From Pseudomonadales bacterium (lineage in GTDB: Bacteria; Pseudomonadota; Gammaproteobacteria; Pseudomonadales; Pseudohongiellaceae), in contig JAJDSZ010000108.1 in the NCBI GenBank assembly GCA_022827425.1, positions 1-64,000 on the forward strand: 64,000 nt of DNA, in the 5' to 3' direction. The position numbers and the translations under genes were made by a program. Under the pieces are notes generated by a model. It had not been told where the DNA came from, made no database searches, and worked only from the letters and a program-made list of their open reading frames with translations. Below, piece after piece: positions 45,588 to 54,071 of this stretch; positions within the stretch are counted from its first letter, which is position 1; each line of letters opens with the position of its first letter.

Positions 45588-46079
45588 GTGCTCGACGCGG
45601 ACGGATTCAGGTCCAACGTAGGCATTATTATCTGCAATCGCTCCGGGAAGCTGCTCTGGACCAAGAGAATCGGCCAGGACGCCTGGCAGTTCCCCCAGGG
45701 CGGAATGCGGCCCGGCGAGTCATTCGAGCAGGCCCTGTACCGGGAATTGCACGAGGAAGTCGGGCTGTCGGAGGATGATGTCAGCGTTCTCGATCGCACC
45801 CGGGGTTGGCTGCGGTATCGCCTGCCGGAGCGGCTGATCCGGCGCGGCCCGGGGCCGCTTTGCATCGGCCAGAAGCAGAAGTGGTTTCTGCTCAGCCTCG
45901 ATTCGGACGAGAGCCGGATTCAGCTTGTCCACTCCGCCCAGCCCGAGTTCGACGACTGGCGCTGGATCAACTACTGGGAACCGGCAAGAAAAGTGATCGC
46001 ATTCAAGCGCGATGTGTACCGGAAGGCGCTGCGGCAGTTCCGCGGCGCGCGGGACAAGTACGTCAACGGCCGCGGATAA
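45588..46079 (+). CDS. rppH: RNA pyrophosphohydrolase RppH (Nudix)
   Basis: Removes pyrophosphate from the 5' end of mRNA, starting RNase E-dependent decay. The 163-residue product from GTG 45588 begins [17 protein letters not shown], matching the E. coli start; AGGAAC lies upstream. The Nudix box is complete at 38-60 (G-x5-E-x7-REL-x-EEVGL) in [20 protein letters not shown]. The track's start at 45549 would add CPLCGQE, a zinc-ribbon-like stretch. That is less likely because GGGGAG abuts that GTG. The gene is 3 bp before ptsP, the conserved gammaproteobacterial pair. Confidence 0.92.
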   Translation: MLDADGFRSNVGIIICNRSGKLLWTKRIGQDAWQFPQGGMRPGESFEQALYRELHEEVGLSEDDVSVLDRTRGWLRYRLPERLIRRGPGPLCIGQKQKWFLLSLDSDESRIQLVHSAQPEFDDWRWINYWEPARKVIAFKRDVYRKALRQFRGARDKYVNGRG

Positions 46080-46082
46080 GCC

Positions 46083-48356
46083 ATGCTCGACCGACTCCGC
46101 AGCATTGTCCAGGAAGTCAGCACGGCGAAGGATCTGCAATCGGCGCTGGACATCATCGTCAACCGGGTGCGGGACGCCCTGCACACCCAGGTCTGCTCGA
46201 TCTATCTGCTCGACCAGGAATTCCACTGCCACGTGTTGATGGCCTCCGAGGGCCTCAACAAGGACGCGGTGGGAAGGGTCAGCCTCGAACTCGGCGAAGG
46301 CCTGGTGGGACTTGTGGCAAAACACGCCGAGCCCGTCAACCTGCGCGATGCGCCGCTGCATCCCAATTTCCAGTATCTGGCGGATACCGGCGAGGAAGAT
46401 TTTCACGCATTCCTCGGCGTGCCCATCATTCACCATCGCTCGGTGCTCGGGGTGCTCATCGTGCAGCATCGCGAGCGGCGCCGTTTCGACGAGGGCGAAG
46501 AGGCCTTTCTGGTGACCCTGTCGGCCCAGCTTGCGGGAGTCATCGCCCACGCCGAGGCCACCGGGGCCATCGAAGGCATCAGCCCGTCCGGGCACCGCAT
46601 CTTCGATACCGCATTCAGCGGCGTGTCCGGCTGCGCCGGGGTCGCCATCGGCACCTCGGCGGTGGTCTACCCGCACGCCGACCTGAGCCACATCCCGGAA
46701 CGCCTGATTGACGATGTCGAGGCCGAAGTGGACTACTTCAAAGCCTGCCTCAATGCCGTGCGCGAGGAAATGCGCGAACTCAACGAACAGGTGGGCGGGC
46801 GGCTCGCTGAAGAGGAAAGGCTGCTGTTCGACGCCTATGTGCGAATTCTCGACGACGACGCCCTGGGCAACGAGGTGGTGGAGCGAATCCGCATGGGCCA
46901 CTGGGCCCAGGGGGCGCTGGGCCATGTGGCCAACGAACACCTGCGCGCCTTCGAATCCATGGAAGACGAGTACATGCGCGAGCGCGCCGTTGATATCCGC
47001 GACCTCTGCGCCCGGGTGCTGTCCCATCTGCAACAGGAGAAACCCGACAAGCCCGAATATCCCGATGACACCATCCTGGTTGGCGAAGAACTCACTGCGT
47101 CCATGCTCGTGGAAGTGCCCAAGAACAAGCTCAAGGGGCTGATTTCGGTGAGGGGCTCGGGCAATTCCCATGTGGCGATTCTGGCGCGAACCATGGGCAC
47201 GCCCACGGTCATGGGCGCTGTCGATCTGCCCTTCCATCAACTCGACGGCAAGCCGCTGATCGTCGACGGCTACAAGGGCGAAGTGGTTACCAATCCTTCG
47301 GAACATCTGCTGGAGCAGTTCCGCGCCACGATTCGCGAAGAGGAAGAGTTGAACCGGGATCTCGCCGGCCTCAGGGACCTGCCCTGCGAAACCGCAGACC
47401 ATCACCGGGTTTCGCTATGGGTGAATACGGGGCTGATGTCCGATGTGCTGCGCTCGCTCGACCAGGGAGCCGAGGGAATCGGCCTGTTCCGCACCGAAGT
47501 GCCTTTCCTGCTCGCCGAACGATTCCCCAGCGAGCAGGAGCAGACCGACATCTATCGTGAACAACTCGACACTTGCGCGCCCAAGCCGGTAACCATGCGC
47601 ACGCTGGATATCGGGGGAGACAAGGCGCTGTCGTACTTCCCCATTGAAGAGGCCAACCCCTTCCTCGGCTGGCGCGGCATTCGCGTTACCCTGGACCATC
47701 CGGAAATCTTCACCGCCCAGGTCCGCGCCATGATGCGGGCGAGCATCGGCCTCGACAATCTCCAGATCATGCTGCCCATGGTGAGCAATGTGCGCGAGGT
47801 GGAAACCGCCGTCAGCCTGATTCGCAAGTCCTACCATGAACTGTTGCAGGAAGGCGCCGAACTGCCTTTTCCGCCCATCGGCGTGATGATCGAACTGCCC
47901 GCCGCGGTGTACCAGACCCGGGCGCTCGCCCGCATGGTGGACTTCGTTTCCATCGGCAGCAACGACCTGACCCAGTACCTGCTCGCCGTGGACCGCAACA
48001 ATCCCCGGGTCGCCAATCTGTTTTCCTCGTATCACCCCGCGGTGCTCAATGCCCTGCAGCATGTGGTCGACCAGGCCCACGCCGAGAACAAGCCGGTGAG
48101 CATCTGCGGCGAGATGGCGGGCAACCCCGGCGCCGCGGTGCTGCTCGTGGCCATGGGCTTCGATATCCTGTCGATGAACGCCGCCGCTCTGCTGCGGGTG
48201 AAATCGGTGATTCGCAGCATGACCCTGGAAGCCGGCCGGAAGTTGCTCGGCAAGGTCATGCGGATGGAAGACGAGCAATTGATCCGCAACGCCGTGGATA
48301 TGGCGCTCTACGAAGCCGGCGTGGACCGGCTGCTGCGGTCGCAGCGGGTGAATTGA
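46083..48356 (+). CDS. ptsP: PEP-protein phosphotransferase PtsP (EI-Ntr)
   Basis: First enzyme of the nitrogen PTS: phosphorylated by PEP, it passes phosphate to NPr. The 757-residue protein has an N-terminal GAF domain (about 15-165: LHTQVCSIYLLDQ, AFLGVPIIHHRSVLGVL), then EI domains. The phospho-His is H363 in GSGNSHVAILAR; the PEP-binding barrel holds GIGLFRTEVPFL, FVSIGSNDLTQY and the active-site ICGEMAGNP. The GAF domain is thought to sense glutamine or alpha-ketoglutarate. It is 3 bp after rppH, and its 3' end overlaps the converging NRDE gene by 49 bp. Confidence 0.95.
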   Translation: MLDRLRSIVQEVSTAKDLQSALDIIVNRVRDALHTQVCSIYLLDQEFHCHVLMASEGLNKDAVGRVSLELGEGLVGLVAKHAEPVNLRDAPLHPNFQYLADTGEEDFHAFLGVPIIHHRSVLGVLIVQHRERRRFDEGEEAFLVTLSAQLAGVIAHAEATGAIEGISPSGHRIFDTAFSGVSGCAGVAIGTSAVVYPHADLSHIPERLIDDVEAEVDYFKACLNAVREEMRELNEQVGGRLAEEERLLFDAYVRILDDDALGNEVVERIRMGHWAQGALGHVANEHLRAFESMEDEYMRERAVDIRDLCARVLSHLQQEKPDKPEYPDDTILVGEELTASMLVEVPKNKLKGLISVRGSGNSHVAILARTMGTPTVMGAVDLPFHQLDGKPLIVDGYKGEVVTNPSEHLLEQFRATIREEEELNRDLAGLRDLPCETADHHRVSLWVNTGLMSDVLRSLDQGAEGIGLFRTEVPFLLAERFPSEQEQTDIYREQLDTCAPKPVTMRTLDIGGDKALSYFPIEEANPFLGWRGIRVTLDHPEIFTAQVRAMMRASIGLDNLQIMLPMVSNVREVETAVSLIRKSYHELLQEGAELPFPPIGVMIELPAAVYQTRALARMVDFVSIGSNDLTQYLLAVDRNNPRVANLFSSYHPAVLNALQHVVDQAHAENKPVSICGEMAGNPGAAVLLVAMGFDILSMNAAALLRVKSVIRSMTLEAGRKLLGKVMRMEDEQLIRNAVDMALYEAGVDRLLRSQRVN

Positions 48357-49141
48357 ATCATTTGCGGGGGCTGGGGCAAAGAAAATGCAAAGTCATGCCT
48401 CCCGATGCACTCGCCATTGGCGGCGAAGTTCCGCTCGGTAAACTCGCAGGCGCCATCACCACGGCGGATGAATACACTGATGCAGCGGGTGCCGTAGTTT
48501 CCTTCGCCCGCGGGAATGAACATGGAGGACAGCCGCTTTTCCTGCACGTCCGGAATTCCGGTATCCGGCAATTCTGCCTCTCCCGCCTGCTGTTCGTCGC
48601 GCATCCGTGCGATAAGCGCATCGGCGTCAATCGCAGCATCGCCGGAGAAAACTTCCGCCATCTTGCCTTTACCGCGCACCACCTTGGGCCAGTTCGAATC
48701 GGACGCGCCATTGGAAAGGCCGTAAATCCCCCGGCCGAGTTCGCGAATCCCCGGCCAGCGGTTGCTTGCATGGCAAACCGATTCCGCATCGCCCACCAGC
48801 AGATTGAATCCGGCGTAGTCACCGAAGGCAGCCGAACGCCCCGCGAGATATTCCCCGGGCGCCTCGTCGCCAAGAAGAAATCCAAGCGGCAACTCGCCCC
48901 GGGAACGCCTGCCCGCCCCATTGCCGCCGGATTCGCGGATATTGGTCACCGCGGCGAAACGCCCTCCCCGGCCAACCCCGAGCCAGGTTCCCCCGGCGCG
49001 CAAGTCCCTGCCGGCGATTATCGCCGCGTCAGGCCATTCATGGGCCTGCCTCGTGGGCCGGGAAAAGAACTCGTCGCGATTTGCCGCCAGCACGAGCGGG
49101 TGGTCCGGCGACATGCGATGGGCAATAATGATCAGGCACAT
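48308..49141 (-). CDS. NRDE/TANGO2-family protein
   Basis: A 277-residue cytosolic protein of the NRDE family, named for the conserved N-terminal NRDE. Here MCLIIIAHR and LAANRDEFFSRPT are visible; GRDLRAGGTWLGV and YGLSNG follow. The N-terminal Cys2 resembles an Ntn-hydrolase nucleophile after Met removal, but a catalytic role is unproven. The family is tied to lipid or heme handling in animals; the bacterial role is unknown. I start at ATG 49141, not at the track start 49243. The last 49 bp overlap ptsP tail to tail. Confidence 0.83.
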   Translation of the reverse strand: MCLIIIAHRMSPDHPLVLAANRDEFFSRPTRQAHEWPDAAIIAGRDLRAGGTWLGVGRGGRFAAVTNIRESGGNGAGRRSRGELPLGFLLGDEAPGEYLAGRSAAFGDYAGFNLLVGDAESVCHASNRWPGIRELGRGIYGLSNGASDSNWPKVVRGKGKMAEVFSGDAAIDADALIARMRDEQQAGEAELPDTGIPDVQEKRLSSMFIPAGEGNYGTRCISVFIRRGDGACEFTERNFAANGECIGRHDFAFSLPQPPQMIQFTRCDRSSRSTPAS

Positions 49142-49200
49142 GGCTGGCAATACTAACGGATTCCCATGTCCACAATGATCACAAATACAGGAAATGCAAC

Positions 49201-49812
49201 ATGAAATTCCATGACGAACACTACCAGGTCGGCGAGCAGGCAAAGATGGCGCCGTCCCCCGAACAATTCGAGCCGGGGCCGTTCCGCAAATCCCGGCCGC
49301 CGGAGCCGCTCCATTTCGAGGTGAACCTCGTGGCCCAGGCTCATGGCAAGCAGCAGAAGACGGGCACTGTCCAGGTCAATATCCCCGGCTTCAGCCCGGT
49401 TACGCTCCACTGCGACGAACAACCGCCTGTCGGCGACGACCGCGCCCCGCCGCCGCTCGCCTTTTTCGCCGCCGGAATCGGCTTCTGCCTGATGACCCAC
49501 ATGACCGACATTCTCAACACGCGCGGAATCGAAGTGGCCTCCATGCGCCTCGAACAGCGAATTCGCTTCATGACCAATCTCGGCACGATGCGCGAACTCG
49601 GCCACCGCACCAGGGGCGCCTGCGAAACGGTCGAAACCCACGTCATCATCGAAAGCCCCGAGCCCAGCGCAAAAATCCATGCCCTCCTCGAAGAAGCCGA
49701 AGGCGCCTGCATGGCCCACCACGCCCTCCGCAAACCCATTCCCTGGTCCACCCGCCTGATTCACAACGGGGAGGAAATCGATTCGCGAAACTCGGATGAC
49801 CCTGCCCGGTGA
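49201..49812 (+). CDS. OsmC-family protein
   Basis: A 203-residue protein with an OsmC/Ohr fold. The segment PPPLAFFAAGIGFCLMTHMT carries the N-side Cys on the buried helix, and EGACMAHHALRKPIP supplies the C-side Cys. OsmC/Ohr proteins reduce organic hydroperoxides with a Cys pair. This member has about 60 extra N-terminal residues (HDEHYQVGEQAKMAPSPEQF) and diverges from true Ohr, so the activity is uncertain. AGGA precedes the ATG. It diverges from the NRDE gene. Confidence 0.8.
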   Translation: MKFHDEHYQVGEQAKMAPSPEQFEPGPFRKSRPPEPLHFEVNLVAQAHGKQQKTGTVQVNIPGFSPVTLHCDEQPPVGDDRAPPPLAFFAAGIGFCLMTHMTDILNTRGIEVASMRLEQRIRFMTNLGTMRELGHRTRGACETVETHVIIESPEPSAKIHALLEEAEGACMAHHALRKPIPWSTRLIHNGEEIDSRNSDDPAR

Positions 49813-49878
49813 ACGGGCATTGCCCTCAATGGCGGCGGCCGACGGCCGGGTGTTACCATCGCTACGGGATTTGTGACC

Positions 49879-49896
49879 GCTTTCGAGAGCTTTTTT
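49879..49896 (+). terminator. Weak candidate intrinsic terminator between osmC-like gene and lgt
   Basis: GCTTTCGAGAGC followed directly by TTTTTT. The stem is only about 4 bp including a G-U pair, so read-through is likely. Confidence 0.33.
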
Positions 49897-49919
49897 GAGA
49901 CCTTGGGGACAGCTTGCCG

Positions 49920-50714
49920 ATGCTGACTTTTCCGCAGATTGATCCTGTCGCCCTGTCCATCGGGCCGATCAGTATTCACTGGTATGGGCTGATGTATATC
50001 GTCGGGTTCGGCGCCGCGTGGTTTCTTGGCAACCGGCGGGCCGGGCGCGAGGGCTGGAGCGCGGAGCAGGTTTCCGATCTGGTGTTCTGGTGCGCGCTCG
50101 GGGCGGTGCTCGGCGGGCGGGCGGGATCGGTGCTGTTCTACAATTTCGACCGCTTCGCGGTCGACCCGCTCTGGCTTTTCCGGGTTTGGGAAGGCGGCAT
50201 GTCCTTTCACGGCGGGCTGCTCGGCGTGTTGCTGGCAAGCTGGCTGTATGGCCGCAGGATCGACCGGGATTTTTTCACGGTGACCGATTTCGTCGCCCCG
50301 GCGGTGCCGCTGGGGCTTGCCGCGGGCAGGCTGGGCAATTTCATTGGCGGCGAGCTCTGGGGGCGACCCACGGACTGGCCCTGGGGCATGGTGTTCCCGC
50401 ATGTGGACGGGCTCGCCCGGCATCCTTCCCAGCTTTACCAGATGGCGCTGGAAGGGCTTGCGCTGTTTGCTTTGCTGTGGTGGTTCTCGTCGCGGCCGCG
50501 ACCGAAGTACGCCGTATCCGGCATGTTCCTGCTGGGCTATGGCGGCTTCCGCTTTGCGGTGGAATTCGCCCGGGAACCCGACGCCCATATCGGCTTTATC
50601 GCCTTCGACTGGCTCACCATGGGCCAGGTGCTGTGCATTCCCATGCTCGCGTTCGGTCTGTTGCTGCTGTGGCTGGCGCGGTCCCGGCCGACGCGGGAAG
50701 CGGTAAGCGGCTGA
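49920..50714 (+). CDS. lgt: Prolipoprotein diacylglyceryl transferase
   Basis: Inner-membrane enzyme that attaches diacylglycerol from phosphatidylglycerol to the lipobox Cys, the first step in lipoprotein maturation. The 264-residue protein has about seven TMs. [11 protein letters not shown] is the N-terminal signature; [11 protein letters not shown] and [17 protein letters not shown] with the essential Arg/Asn region follow, then RHPSQLYQ and [11 protein letters not shown]. Start ATG 49920 has GGGGA upstream; the track begins at a TTG two codons earlier. It overlaps thyA by one base, the standard lgt-thyA pair. Confidence 0.94.
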   Translation: MLTFPQIDPVALSIGPISIHWYGLMYIVGFGAAWFLGNRRAGREGWSAEQVSDLVFWCALGAVLGGRAGSVLFYNFDRFAVDPLWLFRVWEGGMSFHGGLLGVLLASWLYGRRIDRDFFTVTDFVAPAVPLGLAAGRLGNFIGGELWGRPTDWPWGMVFPHVDGLARHPSQLYQMALEGLALFALLWWFSSRPRPKYAVSGMFLLGYGGFRFAVEFAREPDAHIGFIAFDWLTMGQVLCIPMLAFGLLLLWLARSRPTREAVSG

Positions 50715-51565
50715 TGCGGCAGTATCTCGACCTTTGCCGCCGGATCATCGATGAAGGTGAATGGGTCACCAATGCCCGCACGGGCAAACGCTGCCTGACC
50801 CTGATCAACGCCGATCTGGAATACGATGTGGCGGCGAATGAATTCCCGCTGATCACCACCCGCAAGAGCTACTGGAAAGCCGCCATCGCCGAATTGCTCG
50901 GCTATTTGCGCGGCTACGACAACGCGGCGGATTTCCGGGCGCTGGGGACGAAAACCTGGGACGCCAACGCCAATCAGAATCGCGACTGGCTGGAAAATCC
51001 CGCGCGCAGGGGCGAGGACGACATGGGCCGGGTCTATGGCGTCCAGGGGCGGAGCTGGCGGCGGCCCGACGGCGAAAGCGTGGACCAGTTGCGCCGCATC
51101 GTCGAGCATCTTGCCGCCGGCATCGACGACCGGGGCGAGATTCTCACCTTCTACAACCCCGGCGAACTGCATCTCGGCTGTCTGCGCCCGTGCATGTATT
51201 CACACACCTTTTCCCTGCTTGGCGATGAACTGTATCTGACGAGTTACCAGCGCTCCTGCGATGTGCCTCTCGGGCTCAATTTCAATCAGGTGCAGGTGTT
51301 CGCCCTGCTCGCCCTGATGGCGCGAATCACCGGCAAGCGCCCCGCCCGGGCCTGGCACAAGATCGTCAATGCCCATATCTACGAAGACCAGCTCGAGTTG
51401 CTGCGGGATGTGCAGCTTGCCCGGGAGCCGTATCCCCCGCCGAGCTTGCATATCCATCCCGACATCCGCACGCTGGAAGACTTGGAAAGCCGGGCAAGCC
51501 TGGACGATTTCAGCGTGGAAGGCTACCGGCATCACCCGCCGATTGCCTATCCTTTCTCGGTGTAG
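50714..51565 (+). CDS. thyA: Thymidylate synthase
   Basis: Methylates dUMP to dTMP with methylene-tetrahydrofolate, producing dihydrofolate for FolA. The 283-residue protein has the catalytic Cys160 in [26 protein letters not shown] is the nucleotide-binding stretch and [11 protein letters not shown] follows. The usual PPCH context is RPCM here, a modest deviation. It opens [15 protein letters not shown] and ends in the expected Val. Start ATG 50714 overlaps the lgt stop (TGATG), and folA follows 4 bp later. Confidence 0.94.
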   Translation: MRQYLDLCRRIIDEGEWVTNARTGKRCLTLINADLEYDVAANEFPLITTRKSYWKAAIAELLGYLRGYDNAADFRALGTKTWDANANQNRDWLENPARRGEDDMGRVYGVQGRSWRRPDGESVDQLRRIVEHLAAGIDDRGEILTFYNPGELHLGCLRPCMYSHTFSLLGDELYLTSYQRSCDVPLGLNFNQVQVFALLALMARITGKRPARAWHKIVNAHIYEDQLELLRDVQLAREPYPPPSLHIHPDIRTLEDLESRASLDDFSVEGYRHHPPIAYPFSV

Positions 51566-51569
51566 GCGA

Positions 51570-52112
51570 ATGCAGCTTGCCCTGATCTGCGCCATGGCGC
51601 GCAATGGCGTCATCGGCGACAACAACGCCCTGCCCTGGCGCCTGCCGGAGGATCTGCGCCACTTCCGCCGCACCACCATGGGGCACAGCATCATCATGGG
51701 CCGCAAGACTTTCGAGTCCATCGGCAGGCCCTTGCCGGGGCGCGGCAATATCGTTGTCAGCCGGCGGGCGGACTACAAAGCCGAAGGCGTGCGGGTGCGG
51801 GACTCCCTGGAAGCCGCCCTGCGCCTTGCGGAGAGCATCGCCGCCATTGACGGAGCCGACCAGACTTTCGTCATCGGCGGCGCCGAGTTGTACCGCCTGG
51901 CCCTGCCCCGGGCGGACCGGTTCCACCTCACCAGGATCCACGCCGACATCGCCGGCGACACCCGGCTCGAAGGGTTCATCGAGACAGAATGGGAAGAGAT
52001 TTCCCGGCGGGACTTCGCCCGCGACGCCGGGAATCCCTACGATTACAGTATCTGTTGCCTGGCCCGCCGGAAACAAAATGCCCGGGTATTTCCCTCCAGC
52101 TGCAGAGCATAG
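51570..52112 (+). CDS. folA: Dihydrofolate reductase
   Basis: Reduces dihydrofolate to tetrahydrofolate with NADPH, completing the thymidylate cycle with ThyA. The 180-residue protein shows the substrate loop RNGVIGDNNALPWRLPEDL with its conserved Trp and acidic residue, then MGRKTFESIGRPLPGR and FVIGGAELYRLAL. A short tail after the final strand (KQNARVFPSSCRA) is longer than in E. coli FolA. Start ATG 51570 is 4 bp after the thyA stop; the track's start at 51369 is inside thyA. Confidence 0.93.
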   Translation: MQLALICAMARNGVIGDNNALPWRLPEDLRHFRRTTMGHSIIMGRKTFESIGRPLPGRGNIVVSRRADYKAEGVRVRDSLEAALRLAESIAAIDGADQTFVIGGAELYRLALPRADRFHLTRIHADIAGDTRLEGFIETEWEEISRRDFARDAGNPYDYSICCLARRKQNARVFPSSCRA

Positions 52113-52216
52113 CCCTGCGCCGTTCCGGCTGCGCACGAAGCTGCGCTTCGTAAACGCTTGTCTCCACCCCTGAAATTTTTATTGTCGCAAGCTCTGGCAT
52201 AATCAGAGTTTGCCCA

Positions 52217-52233
52217 AGAGCCTGCGCCGCAGG
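52217..52233 (+). repeat. REP-like repeat, family 1 copy, in the folA-hipB gap
   Basis: AGAGCCTGCGCCGCAGG. The 308-bp gap 52113-52420 also contains a separate 7-bp hairpin (ACGAAGC-TGC-GCTTCGT at 52135-52151) and a CGCC/GGCG pair near 52252. The hipBA operators lie at its right end. No ORF is supported in it. Confidence 0.6.
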
Positions 52234-52367
52234 TTACAGGCAACATTCGCGCCATTTCTGGTGGCGATAAGAATCAAACCAATCACAAGAACCCCTCATG
52301 GTTTGGAGGCATTTTTGCGCTTCCCGCTTTGAGGCAATTCACAGGTCAAAATTCTGACAATCAGGTA

Positions 52368-52416
52368 TTGACCGATATTTCAGTCATATGTATCTTTATG
52401 ACTTTTATTTCGGTCA
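52368..52416 (+). promoter_or_regulatory. hipBA promoter with two TGAC-N10-GTCA operators
   Basis: Operator 1 is TGACCGATATTTCAGTCA (52369-52386) and operator 2 is TGACTTTTATTTCGGTCA (52399-52416); both have TATTTC in the middle and their centres are 30 bp apart. A promoter overlaps them: TTGACC (52368-52373), 17 bp, TATCTT (52391-52396). Operator 2 ends 4 bp before the hipB ATG. HipB-type repression of its own operon is the obvious reading. Confidence 0.68.
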
Positions 52417-52420
52417 TTAA

Positions 52421-52762
52421 ATGATTATGAAAACCACATTGCGCACCTATTCTCGCCTGACTCGGGAAGCGCTGCTTCTGCTGGGAAAGCAGATCAGGCT
52501 TGCCCGAAAACGGCGGCGTATGTCCGAACACGATCTCGCTGCCCGGGTCGGTATAGCCCGGAGCACGTTGCAACTCATCGAAAAGGGAAATCCATCGGTG
52601 GCGATCGGTCTGGTGCTGGAAACCGCCACACTTGCGGGTGTCAGCCTGTTCGCTCCGGAAGCGACATCCCTGGCGCCGCAGTTGGTGCTGATCGATGACA
52701 AACTCACCCTGATGCCCGGTTCAATTCGGAAACCACGACACGAGGTTAACGATGACTTCTAA
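52421..52762 (+). CDS. hipB: HipB-like HTH antitoxin
   Basis: A 113-residue XRE-type repressor. The HTH lies at about 20-75 (LLGKQIRLARKRRRMSEHDL, AARVGIARSTLQLIEKGNPS). It precedes the HipA-like kinase and overlaps it by 11 bp, the usual antitoxin-toxin arrangement. There is no ribosome-binding site before the ATG at 52421; a second ATG two codons later is possible. The tandem palindromes upstream are its likely binding sites. It is A+T-richer than flanking genes at the promoter, suggesting acquisition by transfer. Confidence 0.82.
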   Translation: MIMKTTLRTYSRLTREALLLLGKQIRLARKRRRMSEHDLAARVGIARSTLQLIEKGNPSVAIGLVLETATLAGVSLFAPEATSLAPQLVLIDDKLTLMPGSIRKPRHEVNDDF

Positions 52763-54059
52763 CTCAACTCACCCTGGCGAAGCTTACGTCTGGATTTGGC
52801 TACCTGAACAAACCGAACCGGTGGTTGCGGGCCGTATCCGTGCAGAAAGCGATCACTTCGAGTTCACCTATGGCCGTTCTTACCTGGCCCGTAAGGACGC
52901 AATCCCTATTTATGCGCCCGAACTTCCCCTGGGCCGTGGCTCCTTCGCACCCGAACCACCTCTTGACATCGCCAATTCTCTGCGAGACGCCTCACCGGAT
53001 GCCTGGGGTCGCCGGGTGATCGCCCACCGACTTGGAGGCGACCGCACCGGCGCGGACATAATCGACGACCTTGATGAGCTTACCTTTATGCTCAAGTCTG
53101 GCTCGGATCGAATTGGAGCGCTTGACTTCCAGAAATCTTCACAGGAATACGTTCCCCGCGCTGCCGAAAACGAAACACTCGACCGATTGCTTGAATCAGC
53201 CGACCGCGTCGACCGGGGGCTCCCGCTGTCGCTTGACCTGGCCGAGGCCCTGCAGCATGGAACGGCAGTCGGAGGGGCAAGGCCCAAGGCGTTGATTCAG
53301 GACGGCGAATACAAGTACGTCGCGAAATTCTCCTCCTCGTCCGATACCTACAGCGTGCTGAAAGCCGAGTATATCGCCATGCGTCTAGCGAGTCTGGCGG
53401 GGCTCAGCGTGGCGCCGGTCAAGCTTTGCAAGGCAATGGGGAAAGATGTACTACTCATTCAGCGCTTTGACCGCAAACTGACGGACGCTGGCTGGACCCG
53501 CCGCGCAATGGTCTCCGCACTCACACTTTTCGGCTTTAACGCGATGTTCGCCGCCTACGCTTCCTATGAAGAACTTGCGGACATTATCCGGAGGCGCTTC
53601 ACCGAGCCAACCGAAACGCTGAGGGAACTGTTTTCGCGGATGACGTTCAATATACTCGTGGGCAATACCGATGATCACGCTCGGAATCACGCGGCATTCT
53701 GGAATGGCGACAGCCTCACAATGACGCCGGCTTATGACATTTGTCCGCAATCAAGAACCGGACGCGAAGCTTCCCAGGCAATGCTGGTCCACAATCGGGA
53801 ACGGCGCAGCCAACTGCTGCTCTGCCTCGCAGCGGCAAGCAAGTTCCTGATCTCCCAAGAAAAAGCCCTGTCGATCATGCGAAACCAGGTAACAGTCATC
53901 GCCGAAATGTGGCATGCGGCCTGCGATGAAGCGCAGCTTGGCGATGCGGACCGGAGACTGTTATGGCGTCGACAATTTCTGAATGATCTGGCCTTTGAAG
54001 GATTGGAGAAACAATTCCCGGAAGAGTTGAACTCGCTACGCCCACAGTTCGACGGCTGA
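52752..54059 (+). CDS. hipA: HipA-like serine/threonine kinase toxin
   Basis: A 435-residue HipA-family kinase; the E. coli HipA phosphorylates glutamyl-tRNA synthetase and induces persistence. The N-subdomain-1 region opens YVWIWLPEQTEPVVAGRI. The phosphate-binding loop is TAVGGARPKALI, the Lys of the ATP site lies in YVAKFSS, the catalytic loop is NILVGNTDDHARNHAF-like and the metal-binding motif is YDICPQS. All key residues look present, so it is probably active. It overlaps hipB by 11 bp and ends 12 bp from the converging argA. Confidence 0.88.
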   Translation: MTSNSTHPGEAYVWIWLPEQTEPVVAGRIRAESDHFEFTYGRSYLARKDAIPIYAPELPLGRGSFAPEPPLDIANSLRDASPDAWGRRVIAHRLGGDRTGADIIDDLDELTFMLKSGSDRIGALDFQKSSQEYVPRAAENETLDRLLESADRVDRGLPLSLDLAEALQHGTAVGGARPKALIQDGEYKYVAKFSSSSDTYSVLKAEYIAMRLASLAGLSVAPVKLCKAMGKDVLLIQRFDRKLTDAGWTRRAMVSALTLFGFNAMFAAYASYEELADIIRRRFTEPTETLRELFSRMTFNILVGNTDDHARNHAAFWNGDSLTMTPAYDICPQSRTGREASQAMLVHNRERRSQLLLCLAAASKFLISQEKALSIMRNQVTVIAEMWHAACDEAQLGDADRRLLWRRQFLNDLAFEGLEKQFPEELNSLRPQFDG

Positions 54060-54071
54060 GCGGCCCCAGCT

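Noticed and set aside
45720-47405. 561-aa minus-strand ORF opposite rppH/ptsP
   Set aside because: Shadow of two well-supported plus-strand genes.
52135-52151. 7-bp hairpin after folA as an intrinsic terminator
   Set aside because: No T-run follows on either strand; kept only as a note in the gap description.
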